The notes: generated from the sequence alone by a model not told the origin. A stretch of DNA of 32,265 bases from Faecalibacterium prausnitzii (GCF_003324185.1 NZ_PXUP01000024.1:1-32265); one strand, 5' to 3'; numbered from the stretch's first letter, positions 13,840 through 22,948 are shown. Translations and numbers: made by a program.

Positions 13840-15741
13840 TCACAAACGCCCGAAGGCATAGAAATGTGTCTGCCAGTAGCTTGAATTGATGTTTGCGTAT
13901 TGGATGGGCGAACCACAATGGAGCATCATCCCGTCGCCCACATAAATCCCCACATGGGACACAGGGCCGGGGCTGTCATAGGTTCCCGTGAAAAAGATAA
14001 TGTCGCCGGGCTTTGCCTCGGAGGGGGAAATGATAGCGCACTGGTTATAAATGCCCTGCGCCGTGGTACGGGGCAGGTTGTGGACGCCGCTGGCCGTGTA
14101 CACCCAGCAGACAAAGCCCGAACAGTCAAAGGAGGTGGACGGGCTGGAGCCGCCCCACACATAGGGCCAGCCGATGTACTTTGTGGCTTCTTCCATGAGC
14201 GCCGCAAAAGCCGGGTCATCCAGCGCCTCGCCGGGTATCTCATAGCTGGGGCCGGTATCTTCGCCGCCGTTGTAAATCCCTTCCCACAGATAGGGTTTGT
14301 TGCCTTTGAGCTGCTGCATAACGGTGTAGATTTCCCGCTGCTGTTCGTTAAGCCTCGGCAGGATCACGGCGGGCAGCGTCTTGTTTGTGAGGGTCACATT
14401 GAGAATGTAATACTCATAGGGGACTTCCTCGGTGGTGGTTTCCCCGGTCTCCGGGTCGGTGCTGGTTTCGGTGCGGTAGCGTATCTCGACTTCCTCCGTC
14501 AAGGTCAGCTCATACTGTGCCTCGAAGATCTCCCGCAGCTCGTCCTGCACCTGTTCCCGGAAATACACATGGTACTTTGCCGAGAAATAGGACGCCAGCT
14601 CATAGGGGTTATGGCCGATCTCGTCCACGGAATAGCGGTACTCGTCATAGCCGGGATGGGTGCTTTCGATGTTCGCTACCGTCTGTGCCAGCTCGTTTTC
14701 CAGTGCCGTGTAGTCCTCGTCCACCCCCAGCAGGTCCGTATCCTCCGAGGCGTAGGAGGTGCCGGATAACGCATTGGCAAGGCCGCTGCCAAGCGTGGGA
14801 AAGATAGAGCTTACCGCCGACACAAGAAAACAGAGCAGCAACAGCAGGAGCAGGACCAGCACCGCCACGGGATGACGGGTCACAAACTGCGCCGCCCGAC
14901 GGGTCGCAGTTCCCGAAGCGGCAGCGGTTTTCTTTGCGGCCTTTGCGCCCTGTTTTGCAGCCGCCTTTGCTTCTTTGGAATACCGGCGTTTCAGTTTCCA
15001 TTTCTGCTGCACACGGGAAAGCGGATTGCTGGCAAGTTCCGGGTGCTCGGAGGCCATCTTTTGAAAATCCACATTGGCCCGGGCTTTTATGTCCTTCCGT
15101 TCCCACTTTGCCACCTTCCGGGCTGGGTGTTCCCGCCAGCGGCGTTTGGCATAGCGGGTCAGTTTCCGGGCTCCGGCCTCTGCGGCCAGCTCGGATTTAT
15201 GGGCTCCTTCCACACCCACATTTTCATGCTCAACCTCGTGTATCTTGTTGTGGACATAGAACCACGCTTCTGTACGGGCTCCCCGGACTGCCTTTTTTGC
15301 AAGCCCCGGCGGCTTCTTCGCTGCCCGTTTTGCCTCGGTCTTGTCCAGTTTCTCCCGGGCCTTTCCCAGCTTTTCCCCGGCGTGTTCCGCTTTTGCCTGT
15401 GCTTTCTGGTACTTGTCCTTTTTGCTCCCGGCCTTCTCGGCGGAGCCCTCCGGCTCCTGTGCCTTGCCGGTATCCTGCGGCCCGCCCGCTTCATCTTCCT
15501 GCCTCATGCGGTCAGAGGGACGGCTTTTCCGGCTGTCCTCTTGAAACTTACCGCTTTTGGACTTCGGGCCATTGTGGCCCGAAGGACTGTCCTGCCCGGT
15601 ATCCTCGTCCTTAAACCGTAGACGTCGGGACGGTGCGGGGGAAGGTCCTTCCCGTTCTGCCGGTCCGGGGCGATTGTCCCCGGTATCCTCCGTCGGCCCC
15701 GGCCTTTGAAAATTCCGTTTGTCCGGTTTCTTTCCGATAAT
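13840..15741 (-). CDS. CD1108-family membrane protein with NlpC/P60 peptidoglycan hydrolase
   Basis: 555 residues from the ATG at 15507, or about 633 from an ATT at 15741 that has AAAGGAGG five bases upstream and is in frame with no stop between; I prefer the longer form although ATT is a rare start. Order: charged Lys/Ala-rich N-terminal cytoplasmic region (about 300 residues in the long form), one transmembrane helix (VAVLVLLLLLLLCFLV), an extracytoplasmic region, then a C-terminal NlpC/P60 domain with catalytic Cys in FDCSGFVCWVY and His in VSHVGIYVGDG. It should cut peptidoglycan to open a path for the transfer channel, like VirB1/Orf14. Palindrome copy 10 is read as PSGHNGPK in the N-terminal extension. 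Confidence 0.88.
   Translation of the reverse strand: MIGKKPDKRNFQRPGPTEDTGDNRPGPAEREGPSPAPSRRLRFKDEDTGQDSPSGHNGPKSKSGKFQEDSRKSRPSDRMRQEDEAGGPQDTGKAQEPEGSAEKAGSKKDKYQKAQAKAEHAGEKLGKAREKLDKTEAKRAAKKPPGLAKKAVRGARTEAWFYVHNKIHEVEHENVGVEGAHKSELAAEAGARKLTRYAKRRWREHPARKVAKWERKDIKARANVDFQKMASEHPELASNPLSRVQQKWKLKRRYSKEAKAAAKQGAKAAKKTAAASGTATRRAAQFVTRHPVAVLVLLLLLLLCFLVSAVSSIFPTLGSGLANALSGTSYASEDTDLLGVDEDYTALENELAQTVANIESTHPGYDEYRYSVDEIGHNPYELASYFSAKYHVYFREQVQDELREIFEAQYELTLTEEVEIRYRTETSTDPETGETTTEEVPYEYYILNVTLTNKTLPAVILPRLNEQQREIYTVMQQLKGNKPYLWEGIYNGGEDTGPSYEIPGEALDDPAFAALMEEATKYIGWPYVWGGSSPSTSFDCSGFVCWVYTASGVHNLPRTTAQGIYNQCAIISPSEAKPGDIIFFTGTYDSPGPVSHVGIYVGDGMMLHCGSPIQYANINSSYWQTHFYAFGRL
15562..15584. 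repeat. Palindrome copy 10, inside the CD1108 extension
   Basis: CTTCGGGCCA, TTG, TGGCCCGAAG. In frame, read PSGHNGPK, if the ATT start at 15741 is used. Confidence 0.9.
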
Positions 15742-15760
15742 GTATCCCTCCTTTCCAAAC

Positions 15761-15782
15761 CTCGGGCCATCATGGCCCGAAG
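15761..15782. repeat. Intergenic palindrome, copy 11
   Basis: CTCGGGCCA, TCA, TGGCCCGAAG. Four bases after the VirB4 stop and just before the ribosome site of CD1108. Confidence 0.92.
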
Positions 15783-15786
15783 TGTG

Positions 15787-18180
15787 TTACGCCCGGTTCA
15801 TTTCCTGTTTTTTGTCCTCCGGGCGGGTGGTCATAATGGCGTACAGCTCGGTATTCTGCGGGAAGCGGTCAACAAACGGGATGGTGGTATTCCCGAAGAA
15901 CAGCAGCCCTTCGCCGGAATTGGTATGGGTCACATAGGAAAGCTGGTGGGGGCTGATCCCAAGCTGTTTGGCTAAAATCTGCCGGTCCCCCTGTGCCTGC
16001 GAGAGCAGCACAAGGAAGTCCGAGTTTTCAAAGATGTTCTCAATCTCCGGGCTTGCCAGAAAATCCTTTACGTTCTGCGTTAAAGCACTGGGAACGCACC
16101 CTTTTTTTCGCAGCATTTTCCAGATCGCCACACAGTAGCTTGCCGTCAGCCGGTCACGGAGCAGCACATGGAACTCGTCGAAGTAGCACCATGTAGCGAT
16201 ACCGCGGAGGAAATTCATGGACACCTGCGAGTTTACCAAGTCCTGCATAATGAGCATGGCAATCGTCCGAAGCCCGGCCCCCAGCTTTTTTAAGTCAAGG
16301 CATACCAGACGGCGGTTTAAGTCCACATTGGTTTCATGGTTGAACACGTTAAGGGAACCCGACACATAGATTTCAAGGGCCGTTGCCAGCCGCACCGCCT
16401 CGCCCTCCGGCTGGGAACAGAGCAGGTCATATAGCGTTTGGAGGGTCGGCATTTTGCTTGTTTCCGGGTCCTGCAAGTGTTCCCGGTACATCTGGCGTAC
16501 ACAGCGGTCAATGACGGTCCGCTCCACCGGCTGCAAGCCGTCCTTGCCGCCAACGATCAGCTCCATCAGCGACAGGATAAAGTCGGCTTTCAGCGCCATC
16601 GGGTTTTCCTCGTCAAAGCTCAGGTCAATGTCCATCGGGTTGATGTGGTGGGGGCTGTCCGGGGCGATCTCGATGACCTGACCGCCCAGCCGCTTGATAA
16701 GGGGCGAATATTCGCCCATCGGGTCAACCACAATGATCCGGTCACGGGTGGCAAGGAACACGTTCACAAGCTCCCGCTTTGCGGCAAAGGATTTGCCGGA
16801 GCCCGGCACGCCGAGGAACAGGCCGTTGGGGTTTTTGAGCTTTTTCCGGTTTGCCATGATGACGTTATGGGAAAGTGCGTTGAGCCCGTAATAGACGGCT
16901 TCGCCATCCATGCGGAGCTCCTGCGTCATAAAGGGAACGAAAATGGCCGTGGAGCTGGTCGTCATGCCGCGCTTGATCTCAATGCCGTTATGGCCCAGCG
17001 GAAGGCTGGAAAGAAAACCGTCCTCCTGCTGGAAGTCCAGCCGCTTCAAGGTGCAGTTGTATTTCTGGACGATACCCGACACCGTGAACAGGTCATTGTC
17101 CAGCTCCCGGCGGGTCGGGGCCATGTTTACCACAAGGAAGGTCAGCAGGAACATCCTTTCATTCCGGCTCTGTAAATCTTCCAGAAGGGTCTTTGCGTCG
17201 TTGCTGTACGTTACAAGGTCGGGCGGAAGTATGTCCATGTCGTACCCTGACCGGGCTGCCTTTTTTTGTTCCTCCACTTTCATCTTGTCAATGTCGGAGA
17301 CTTTGGCCTTGATGGATTTTACGGCGGCGGCCTGATCGACGGTCTGGATATGGAGGGTAATGGTCATTTCCGCATCCATTTCCAAAAGCTCCGCCAGCAG
17401 CTTGTCCGAGAGCTCCGAGGCCAAAATCTGCAAGTAAGAGGCAGCGCCCCAGGTCGTCCCCACCCGGAACAGTCGGCTGAAACGGAAATCGAAGCTGTCC
17501 GGGGCGATAAAGTCTTTGGTGGAAAGCCCGGTTTTGGGGATCATATCCCATGAAAACCGGAAGGGGGAGCCGCTGCCGGGGTGGAGCTGCCCGTGAAGGA
17601 GCTCCAGCCGTTCCAGCCCCGAAAGGGAGCGGCACTTGACGCCCAGCTTTTTGAAGTTTCCGCAAATGTCCGCCTCTACACGTTCCAGCCTTGCCCTGGC
17701 GGTGGAAAGGTCATCCACGTTTACGCCGAAGGTCAGGAGCTTTGTGCGGACAATGCCGTTGTTACTTTTGGCGATCTGGTTTTCCAGCATTTCCACATAC
17801 TCGCACCGGACGCTGTTGTAATCGTCATCCTGCATGGGGATGTTCACGCTGTACCGGCTGCCCGGGCGGCTCCGGTGGTTGAGGAAGGAAAGCTGGAACG
17901 GAAGGCTGCTGTCAAAGTAGTTGAGGCAGGCGCTCCACCCATCAAAGATGGCTGCCTGATTTTCGGACTGTGCGAGCTGGTAGTTGATGTCCTCGTATTC
18001 AATGGTTTTGGTGTAATAGCGGTCCGCTACCCGGCACACCCCGTCCCGGTACATTTCCCGGTAAGGGAGGGTCTGCTGGGCGGTGGTGGGAATGTTCTTT
18101 CCTTTCGTGAACAGGCCGGTAAGGCCCTGCTTTTCAGACTTTCCGCCTGCGGGCTTTCCGGCCCTTCTGCTGTTTCGCAA
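15787..18180 (-). CDS. VirB4/TraE-type conjugation ATPase
   Basis: 797 residues if started at TTG 18180, which has AAAGGAGG 9 bases upstream; the frame runs on to 18246 but without a site. The N-terminal VirB4 domain (about 50-400) is followed by a C-terminal RecA-like ATPase with Walker A GVPGSGKS (in NGLFLGVPGSGKSFAAK) and Walker B WCYFDEFH. It energises assembly of the type IV secretion channel at the membrane. It overlaps the end of the PrgI gene by 47 bases, a typical coupling in this family. Confidence 0.94.
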   Translation of the reverse strand: MRNSRRAGKPAGGKSEKQGLTGLFTKGKNIPTTAQQTLPYREMYRDGVCRVADRYYTKTIEYEDINYQLAQSENQAAIFDGWSACLNYFDSSLPFQLSFLNHRSRPGSRYSVNIPMQDDDYNSVRCEYVEMLENQIAKSNNGIVRTKLLTFGVNVDDLSTARARLERVEADICGNFKKLGVKCRSLSGLERLELLHGQLHPGSGSPFRFSWDMIPKTGLSTKDFIAPDSFDFRFSRLFRVGTTWGAASYLQILASELSDKLLAELLEMDAEMTITLHIQTVDQAAAVKSIKAKVSDIDKMKVEEQKKAARSGYDMDILPPDLVTYSNDAKTLLEDLQSRNERMFLLTFLVVNMAPTRRELDNDLFTVSGIVQKYNCTLKRLDFQQEDGFLSSLPLGHNGIEIKRGMTTSSTAIFVPFMTQELRMDGEAVYYGLNALSHNVIMANRKKLKNPNGLFLGVPGSGKSFAAKRELVNVFLATRDRIIVVDPMGEYSPLIKRLGGQVIEIAPDSPHHINPMDIDLSFDEENPMALKADFILSLMELIVGGKDGLQPVERTVIDRCVRQMYREHLQDPETSKMPTLQTLYDLLCSQPEGEAVRLATALEIYVSGSLNVFNHETNVDLNRRLVCLDLKKLGAGLRTIAMLIMQDLVNSQVSMNFLRGIATWCYFDEFHVLLRDRLTASYCVAIWKMLRKKGCVPSALTQNVKDFLASPEIENIFENSDFLVLLSQAQGDRQILAKQLGISPHQLSYVTHTNSGEGLLFFGNTTIPFVDRFPQNTELYAIMTTRPEDKKQEMNRA

Positions 18181-18520
18181 TCGGCTGCGCCTCCTTTCTG
18201 GCGCTAAGCAGCGCATAGAAGTTTTCGGTTTTGTAAGGCCGCACACGGGGATAGAGGAACCGGGTGCGGATGATGTTTTTCAGCACTTTTTCCAGCGGCA
18301 GACCGTCTCGTTCATACATAGCCAGAAAGAAGAACGGGAGCATGAGGCCGATCATCAGGAACATGGCGGCACTGTTCCCGATACTGCCACGGGAAAACAA
18401 GTAAGCCGGGAGGCCCACCGCCGCCGCGCTGGAAAAACAAACAAGCTGGCGCTTCGTTAGGTTGAAGGCCAGCTTTGTCTTGATTTTGGAAAGGTCTTTT
18501 GGTACTGGCACATAGGCCAT
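18134..18520 (-). CDS. PrgI-family membrane protein of the transfer channel
   Basis: 128 residues. N-terminal MAYVPVPKDLSKIKTK, then two adjacent transmembrane helices (about 28-48 and 50-70) and a basic cytoplasmic tail ending KARRRKV. PrgI/VirB3-like proteins pair with VirB4 ATPases at the inner membrane. ATG at 18520 follows AAAGGAGG. Overlaps the VirB4 gene. Confidence 0.9.
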   Translation of the reverse strand: MAYVPVPKDLSKIKTKLAFNLTKRQLVCFSSAAAVGLPAYLFSRGSIGNSAAMFLMIGLMLPFFFLAMYERDGLPLEKVLKNIIRTRFLYPRVRPYKTENFYALLSARKEAQPIAKQQKGRKARRRKV

Positions 18521-18541
18521 TTTGGTATACCTCCTTTACTG

Positions 18542-18563
18542 CTTCGGGCCAGCATGGCCCGAG
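18542..18563. repeat. Intergenic palindrome, copy 12
   Basis: CTTCGGGCCA, GCA, TGGCCCGAG. One base after the stop of the following-upstream gene (18565). Confidence 0.92.
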
Positions 18564-18564
18564 G

Positions 18565-19185
18565 TTATCTTGCGGCCTCTTTGGCCGGGGCTGTGCTGCG
18601 GGCAGCTTCGGCGGCCTCTCGTCCGCTCTGCCTTGCCCGCCAGTATTCGGGATTATACTGCCGGATGGACTGATTGAGTTTTTCTTCAAACTGTCCTTTG
18701 TCCTTAATGCGGTCAGGGATTTTCCACAGCTTTTTGTCCAGCAGCTCCCGGAGCACTACGCTTTCCTGTGCGTCCTCCTCATAGCAAATATAGCCCTTGT
18801 CCTTGAAGCCGCATTTTTTGGCCGCTGGGGAGAGGACGGCGGCTACCTCGTTTGCCACCATCGTTCCGCCGTGGCTGGCGGTAGATACCAGAAACACCCC
18901 TGGACAGAGGGTTTCACAGCTCTGCACCTCTCCCCACGGGGAGCTTTTCGGCGCATGGAACATTCCGCCCGTCCGGTTCCGGTCCGCCTGCATGAGCGCC
19001 GCATTTTCCAATATGGCGCGAAGTTCCGGGGAAAAATAGGCATATTCCCGCAGGACACGGGCGGCGTCCCCACCGCAGGCGTTCATCAACAGGGTATAGG
19101 CGTCGCTGTCCGCTTTGGTACAGCGGCCCAGCAGTTTTCCGTCGTAATAGCAGGCCGCGTCATAGCCCGTCCGTTTGCGTGGCAT
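18565..19185 (-). CDS. Unrecognised transfer-operon protein
   Basis: 206 residues from MPRKRTGYDA (ATG at 19185, AAAGGAGA site). Soluble, mixed alpha/beta, with several cysteines, a central segment CPGVFLVSTASHGGTMVANEVAA suggestive of a small enzyme-like or binding fold, and a basic Ala/Arg-rich tail. No catalytic signature I can name; I do not assign a family with confidence. Lies between the SpoVG-like gene and PrgI. Confidence 0.75.
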   Translation of the reverse strand: MPRKRTGYDAACYYDGKLLGRCTKADSDAYTLLMNACGGDAARVLREYAYFSPELRAILENAALMQADRNRTGGMFHAPKSSPWGEVQSCETLCPGVFLVSTASHGGTMVANEVAAVLSPAAKKCGFKDKGYICYEEDAQESVVLRELLDKKLWKIPDRIKDKGQFEEKLNQSIRQYNPEYWRARQSGREAAEAARSTAPAKEAAR

Positions 19186-19204
19186 GGTTCCCGTCTCCTT
19201 TCTG

Positions 19205-19226
19205 CTTCGTGCCAGCATGGCCCGAG
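19205..19226. repeat. Intergenic palindrome, copy 13
   Basis: CTTCGTGCCA, GCA, TGGCCCGAG. One base after the stop codon at 19228; one left-arm substitution. Confidence 0.88.
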
Positions 19227-19227
19227 G

Positions 19228-19869
19228 TCAACGCTCTGCACTGCGGCTGGGCTTTTCCTTCGGAGGCCGCTCTGCCTTTGCCTGTTCGGCAGCCGCTTTT
19301 CCGGCTTTGAGCTGGTCGCTGATGGATGCACGCCCCACAGAGCCGCGCTCCGCCATCTGTTCCAGCTTTGCCTCATAGGCTTGCAGAACAGCGGTATTGA
19401 GCTGTTCCCGGAACTCCTTTGTGACAGGGTAGGCCATATCCCGGTAGCCGCCTTTGCCGTCTGGCTGGCTGGGCATCCCAAGAAAGAGCCCCTTGCTGCC
19501 CTGTACGATTTTCAGATTTTCCACCACAAAGCAGTCATTGAATTTCACGCTGGCAAAGCCCATGAGGTTTTTCACAGGTTCGATGACCCGCACGCTTACA
19601 TCCAGCTTCAACGGTGCGGCCGGGGTGGTGTTTGCAACCTTTTCCTGCATGGTTTCCTCCTTTCCGGCGGGAACAAGGTTCCCGTCCTTGTAGTCATAGC
19701 CTTCCGCCCGGAGTGCCGCCAGCGTGTCCGCCGATACGCACCCGGACAGTTTCAGATCGGTTTCCACCATAAAGCGCATGGTGTCTGCTTTAGAAAATTC
19801 TTCGGGGAGCTTTCCGTAGAAAGCCGGGTGCGGCTGTCCGTCCGCACCCTGTTTGTAACGCCGGGGCAT
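19228..19869 (-). CDS. SpoVG-domain protein with N-terminal extension
   Basis: 213 residues. Residues about 85-170 match the SpoVG DNA/RNA-binding fold (DVSVRVIEPVKNLMGFASVKF, then FVVENLKIVQG, then FLGMPSQPDGKGGYRDMAYPVT). The first 73 residues are a separate helical segment (ADTMRFMVETDLKLSG, then ADTLAALRAEGYDYKDG). ATG at 19869 has AAAGGAGG. A second ATG at 19650 (MQEKVANTT) has its own GGAAAGGAGG six bases upstream, so a 140-residue SpoVG protein may also be made. SpoVG proteins are common regulators in clostridial elements; the target here is unknown. Confidence 0.82.
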   Translation of the reverse strand: MPRRYKQGADGQPHPAFYGKLPEEFSKADTMRFMVETDLKLSGCVSADTLAALRAEGYDYKDGNLVPAGKEETMQEKVANTTPAAPLKLDVSVRVIEPVKNLMGFASVKFNDCFVVENLKIVQGSKGLFLGMPSQPDGKGGYRDMAYPVTKEFREQLNTAVLQAYEAKLEQMAERGSVGRASISDQLKAGKAAAEQAKAERPPKEKPSRSAER

Positions 19870-19884
19870 ACCGCCTCCTTTCCG

Positions 19885-19907
19885 CTTCGGGTCAGCATGG
19901 CCCGAAG
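19885..19907. repeat. Intergenic palindrome, copy 14
   Basis: CTTCGGGTCA, GCA, TGGCCCGAAG. Four bases after the VirB6-like stop codon. Confidence 0.92.
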
Positions 19908-19911
19908 TCTC

Positions 19912-20778
19912 TTAATGGCAGCCGAAGATGGATTTTGCAAGGCTGCCCGTTTTGAACAGGGTAAAACACAGCAACACCGTATATCCCACGCATCCCCAGA
20001 TCGCCCCGATGGGGTCGCCGTCGGCGGCGATACTCTGGATCAGCACCGCATAGATGGCAACACAGACTAAGATCAATAGACCTTGAAAGCCCACCGCAAA
20101 GAGGGAGCGGAAATAGTTCTGCCCCATGTGTCCGGTTTCCCTGTTGGGGACGGTGGCAAACGGGATAGGCGCTAAACTTGTGAGTAAATAAATTTCAATC
20201 ATACGGCCATATACGATGACGAAAATCACGATGTTTAAGGCAATCATGGTAAGCTGGATCAGGAAGGACTGGAGCCAGAGTCCGAACAGAGGGCCTAACT
20301 CCATCGCCTCAAGCTCTGTCCGCAGACTGTCCAGCACATCCGGCGTGATTTCTGTCCCGTTCTGGATAATGCCCGCTGACTGCTGGATCACATACTGGCT
20401 CACATCAAAGACCGCCAGCACGATATTGAAGGTATTCGTCAGGATCATCACAGCCACAAAGGTTTTGAACACCCACTTAAAAAACATCCATGTGTCAACT
20501 TCATGGAGGTTGTTGCGTTCTATGAGCATCTGTATCAGTTCATAGGTCATAACAAAAGTGAGGATGACCCCGGCGATTGGCAGAATGGCAGTTTCGGAGA
20601 TCTGTCGTATCATGGAAAAGACCCCGGCGTTCCAGTCCGCCGGGGTCGTGCCTACCTGTGTGGCGATCTCGCCAACGCTCTGATTGACGTTATCGAAAAG
20701 GCCGTCCAGATTTCCCATGATACCATCGACGAGCAGACCTTTCAGCCATTCAACGATTGCGTCGATGATAAAGTCCAT
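19912..20778 (-). CDS. VirB6/TrbL-like channel protein, CD1112 family
   Basis: 288 residues. After an amphipathic N-terminus (FIIDAIVEWLKGLLVDGIMG) there are about six transmembrane helices, including LPIAGVILTFVMTYELIQML, FVAVMILTNTFNIVLAVF, LTMIALNIVIFVIVYG and two near the C-terminus. This is the polytopic inner-membrane channel subunit of the type IV system. ATG at 20778 after GGAGCTGATGT. Follows the Maff2 gene, the usual order. Confidence 0.9.
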   Translation of the reverse strand: MDFIIDAIVEWLKGLLVDGIMGNLDGLFDNVNQSVGEIATQVGTTPADWNAGVFSMIRQISETAILPIAGVILTFVMTYELIQMLIERNNLHEVDTWMFFKWVFKTFVAVMILTNTFNIVLAVFDVSQYVIQQSAGIIQNGTEITPDVLDSLRTELEAMELGPLFGLWLQSFLIQLTMIALNIVIFVIVYGRMIEIYLLTSLAPIPFATVPNRETGHMGQNYFRSLFAVGFQGLLILVCVAIYAVLIQSIAADGDPIGAIWGCVGYTVLLCFTLFKTGSLAKSIFGCH

Positions 20779-20819
20779 ACATCAGCTCCTTTTCTGGAAA
20801 AAGGGACAACGGGTGACAC

Positions 20820-21035
20820 TTAGCTGAACAGGCCGGACAGCAGAGGGATAAGCTGAAGGCCGATCAGAACGACACCGCCGCCAGCCATGAGCTGCTTAAT
20901 GCCCTGTGATTTTGCCGCAGGGTTGTCCGACCCGTAACCTTCCAGAAGGTTGATGACGCCCCACACCGCCAGACCGGCGCCAAGAGCCATGACCAGAATT
21001 TTAAGAATGTCGATTGCCTGATTGAAAAATTCCAT
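20820..21035 (-). CDS. Maff2-family small membrane protein
   Basis: 71 residues from MEFFNQAIDI (ATG at 21035, GGAGG 7 bases upstream). Two transmembrane helices (about 10-30 and 48-68) joined by a loop EGYGSDNPAAKSQGIKQ. Maff2 proteins are invariant in Tn1549-like transfer operons; their size and topology resemble VirB2 pilins, which is only a suggestion. Confidence 0.88.
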   Translation of the reverse strand: MEFFNQAIDILKILVMALGAGLAVWGVINLLEGYGSDNPAAKSQGIKQLMAGGGVVLIGLQLIPLLSGLFS

Positions 21036-21075
21036 ATACGTTCCTCCATTTTGTTTGTTTGATGATTTTGGGTAC

Positions 21076-21100
21076 AAAAAAAGCCGCCCACATCGGCGGC
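21076..21100 (-). terminator. Rho-independent terminator between virD4-like and Maff2 genes
   Basis: Minus strand GCCGCC and GGCGGC pair around a short loop, followed by TTTTTTT. In the middle of the transfer operon, so it probably gives partial termination. Confidence 0.75.
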
Positions 21101-21101
21101 G

Positions 21102-21124
21102 CTTCGGGTCAACATGGCCCGAAG
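21102..21124. repeat. Intergenic palindrome, copy 15
   Basis: CTTCGGGTCA, ACA, TGGCCCGAAG. Directly abuts the VirD4-like stop codon (21125). Confidence 0.92.
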
Positions 21125-22948
21125 TTACACAAACTCGTCGCTGTCCAGATCATCGAAATTCAACAGGTCAGCTTCTTCGTCCGTGTCGGAGCCGTCCACT
21201 TCGTACACCGTGTATTCGTCCTCCGGCTTTAGTCTCAATGGCCGGTGGCGGAACAGGCTTTCCAAGCGGAAGGCGTTTTTCTTTTTATCAAATTCGGCTG
21301 TGTACTTGTAATTCGGGTGCTTTTTCAAGTCATACTTCGGAGACAGGAAGGGCGGGAGCCCCCGAAGCTGCAAGATACATTTATCCCCGGGCATGGTGGT
21401 GATCTCGCTGGTGGTCATCAGCTCCCGGCCAAGCCGCTGCATATTCTGGCTGTAACTTTCAGACTGCCCACGGCTTCGGCCCTCGGTCTGCATAGAGATG
21501 GTGGCCTTGCCCAGCCAGTTTTCCGAAATATCCTTTAGGGTGGAAGCCTCCCGGCCTCCGAGGAATACGATACTGTCCATGTTGCCCATGATGGTTTCGG
21601 AATGGTCTTTGTACAATGCCTTGCACTGGCTCATTGCCTGATAAAAAAGCGTCAGGCTGATCTCACGGGAGCGGATGACGGCCACGATCTTTTCCAGCCC
21701 CGGCACCTGCCCGGTGTTGGCAGCCTCGTCCCATAGCACCCGCACATGGTAGGGCAGACGCCCGCCATAGGTGTTATCAGCCCGTTCACACAGAAGGTTG
21801 AACATCTGCGAAAAAGCGAGGGCAACCAAAAAGTTGTAGGTGGTGTCCGTGTCGCTGATAAGAAAGAACAGCGCTGATTTTTCATCCCCCAGCTTATCCA
21901 GCTCCAGTTCGTCATAAGATATGATCTCCCGAAGCTGGGGAATATCAAAGGGAGCCAGTCTTGCACCGCAGGAAATCAAGATGCTTTTGGCTGTCTTGCC
22001 GCTGGCGAGCTTGTATTTCTTATACTGCCTCACGGCGAAGTGCTGGGGGCTGCGACGTTCCAACCCGTCAAACATATAGTCCACCGCATTTTTGAAGGTT
22101 TCGTCATCCTCCCGGACTTCCATGCTGTTTATCATTTCCACCAGCGTATTCATGTTGCGTTCTTCCTCCGGCCCCTCAAAGACGATGTAGGCCACAAGGG
22201 CGCAGTACAAGAGGGTTTCAGCTTTAGTCCAGAACTCGTCGCCCTCCTTGCCGTCGCCTTTGGTGTTGGCGATCAGAGCAGTAACGAATTTCAAAACATC
22301 GCTTTCCGTCTTGATATAGGCCAGCGGATTGTAGTGCATGGATTTTGAAAAGTCGATACTGTTGAACACCCGCACCCTGTATTTCTCCCGTTGCAGGAAC
22401 CGCCCGCACTGATCGAGGGTGCCGCCCTTCGGGTCTACCACCACATACGAGGAATGAGCTTGAAGAAGCTGCGGGGTCAGCCAGAACCTTGTCTTACCCG
22501 AACCGGACGAGCCGATGACACAGGCGTTTAGGTTCCGGGCATTGGCGGGTATTTTCGGACGGGTGTTCATGGTCAGGAACTCCGTCCCGGTCAGAATGAC
22601 ATTGTTCTGAAATTTAGGGTCTACAAACGGCTTTATATCCTCCTTTGTTCCAAAGCGGGCGGTGCCGTACTCTGCATCCCGCCGGAATTTTTTCGCCTGC
22701 CTGATCTTTGACTGTATCAGCAGATACACCCCAGCCGCACCGGCAAGGCCCACCAGCAGGTCAATACCGCCAAGCCCCGGCCAGTAGGTTTCAAAGGCTT
22801 TGGGGAAGGTATCGAGCATCCCCATGAGCTTTGTCCCGAAGTCTGTGCCGGGGGCGATCCGGTAGGCCGTCCCGATTTTGGAGAAGAACCAGAACACAAA
22901 GAGGTACGGCAGGTTTGGGAGCACATATTTTCTAATCTTGTCACTCAA
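21125..22948 (-). CDS. VirD4/TraG-type coupling protein
   Basis: 607 residues. Two N-terminal transmembrane regions (about 10-25 and 62-80), then the TraG/TraD ATPase core with Walker A IGSSGSGKT (about 140-150), the DPKGGT motif, Walker B-like VRVLWDEAANTG and the SLTLFYQAMSQ segment. It links the relaxase-DNA complex to the secretion channel. ATG overlaps the PcfB stop (ATGA, 22945-22948). The C-terminal tail is strongly acidic (DGSDTDEEADLLNFDDLDSD). Confidence 0.95.
   Translation of the reverse strand: MSDKIRKYVLPNLPYLFVFWFFSKIGTAYRIAPGTDFGTKLMGMLDTFPKAFETYWPGLGGIDLLVGLAGAAGVYLLIQSKIRQAKKFRRDAEYGTARFGTKEDIKPFVDPKFQNNVILTGTEFLTMNTRPKIPANARNLNACVIGSSGSGKTRFWLTPQLLQAHSSYVVVDPKGGTLDQCGRFLQREKYRVRVFNSIDFSKSMHYNPLAYIKTESDVLKFVTALIANTKGDGKEGDEFWTKAETLLYCALVAYIVFEGPEEERNMNTLVEMINSMEVREDDETFKNAVDYMFDGLERRSPQHFAVRQYKKYKLASGKTAKSILISCGARLAPFDIPQLREIISYDELELDKLGDEKSALFFLISDTDTTYNFLVALAFSQMFNLLCERADNTYGGRLPYHVRVLWDEAANTGQVPGLEKIVAVIRSREISLTLFYQAMSQCKALYKDHSETIMGNMDSIVFLGGREASTLKDISENWLGKATISMQTEGRSRGQSESYSQNMQRLGRELMTTSEITTMPGDKCILQLRGLPPFLSPKYDLKKHPNYKYTAEFDKKKNAFRLESLFRHRPLRLKPEDEYTVYEVDGSDTDEEADLLNFDDLDSDEFV

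Noticed and set aside
18499-20070. 523-residue frame on the plus strand opposite PrgI and SpoVG genes
   Set aside because: Antisense shadow of several verified genes, and covers three palindromes.
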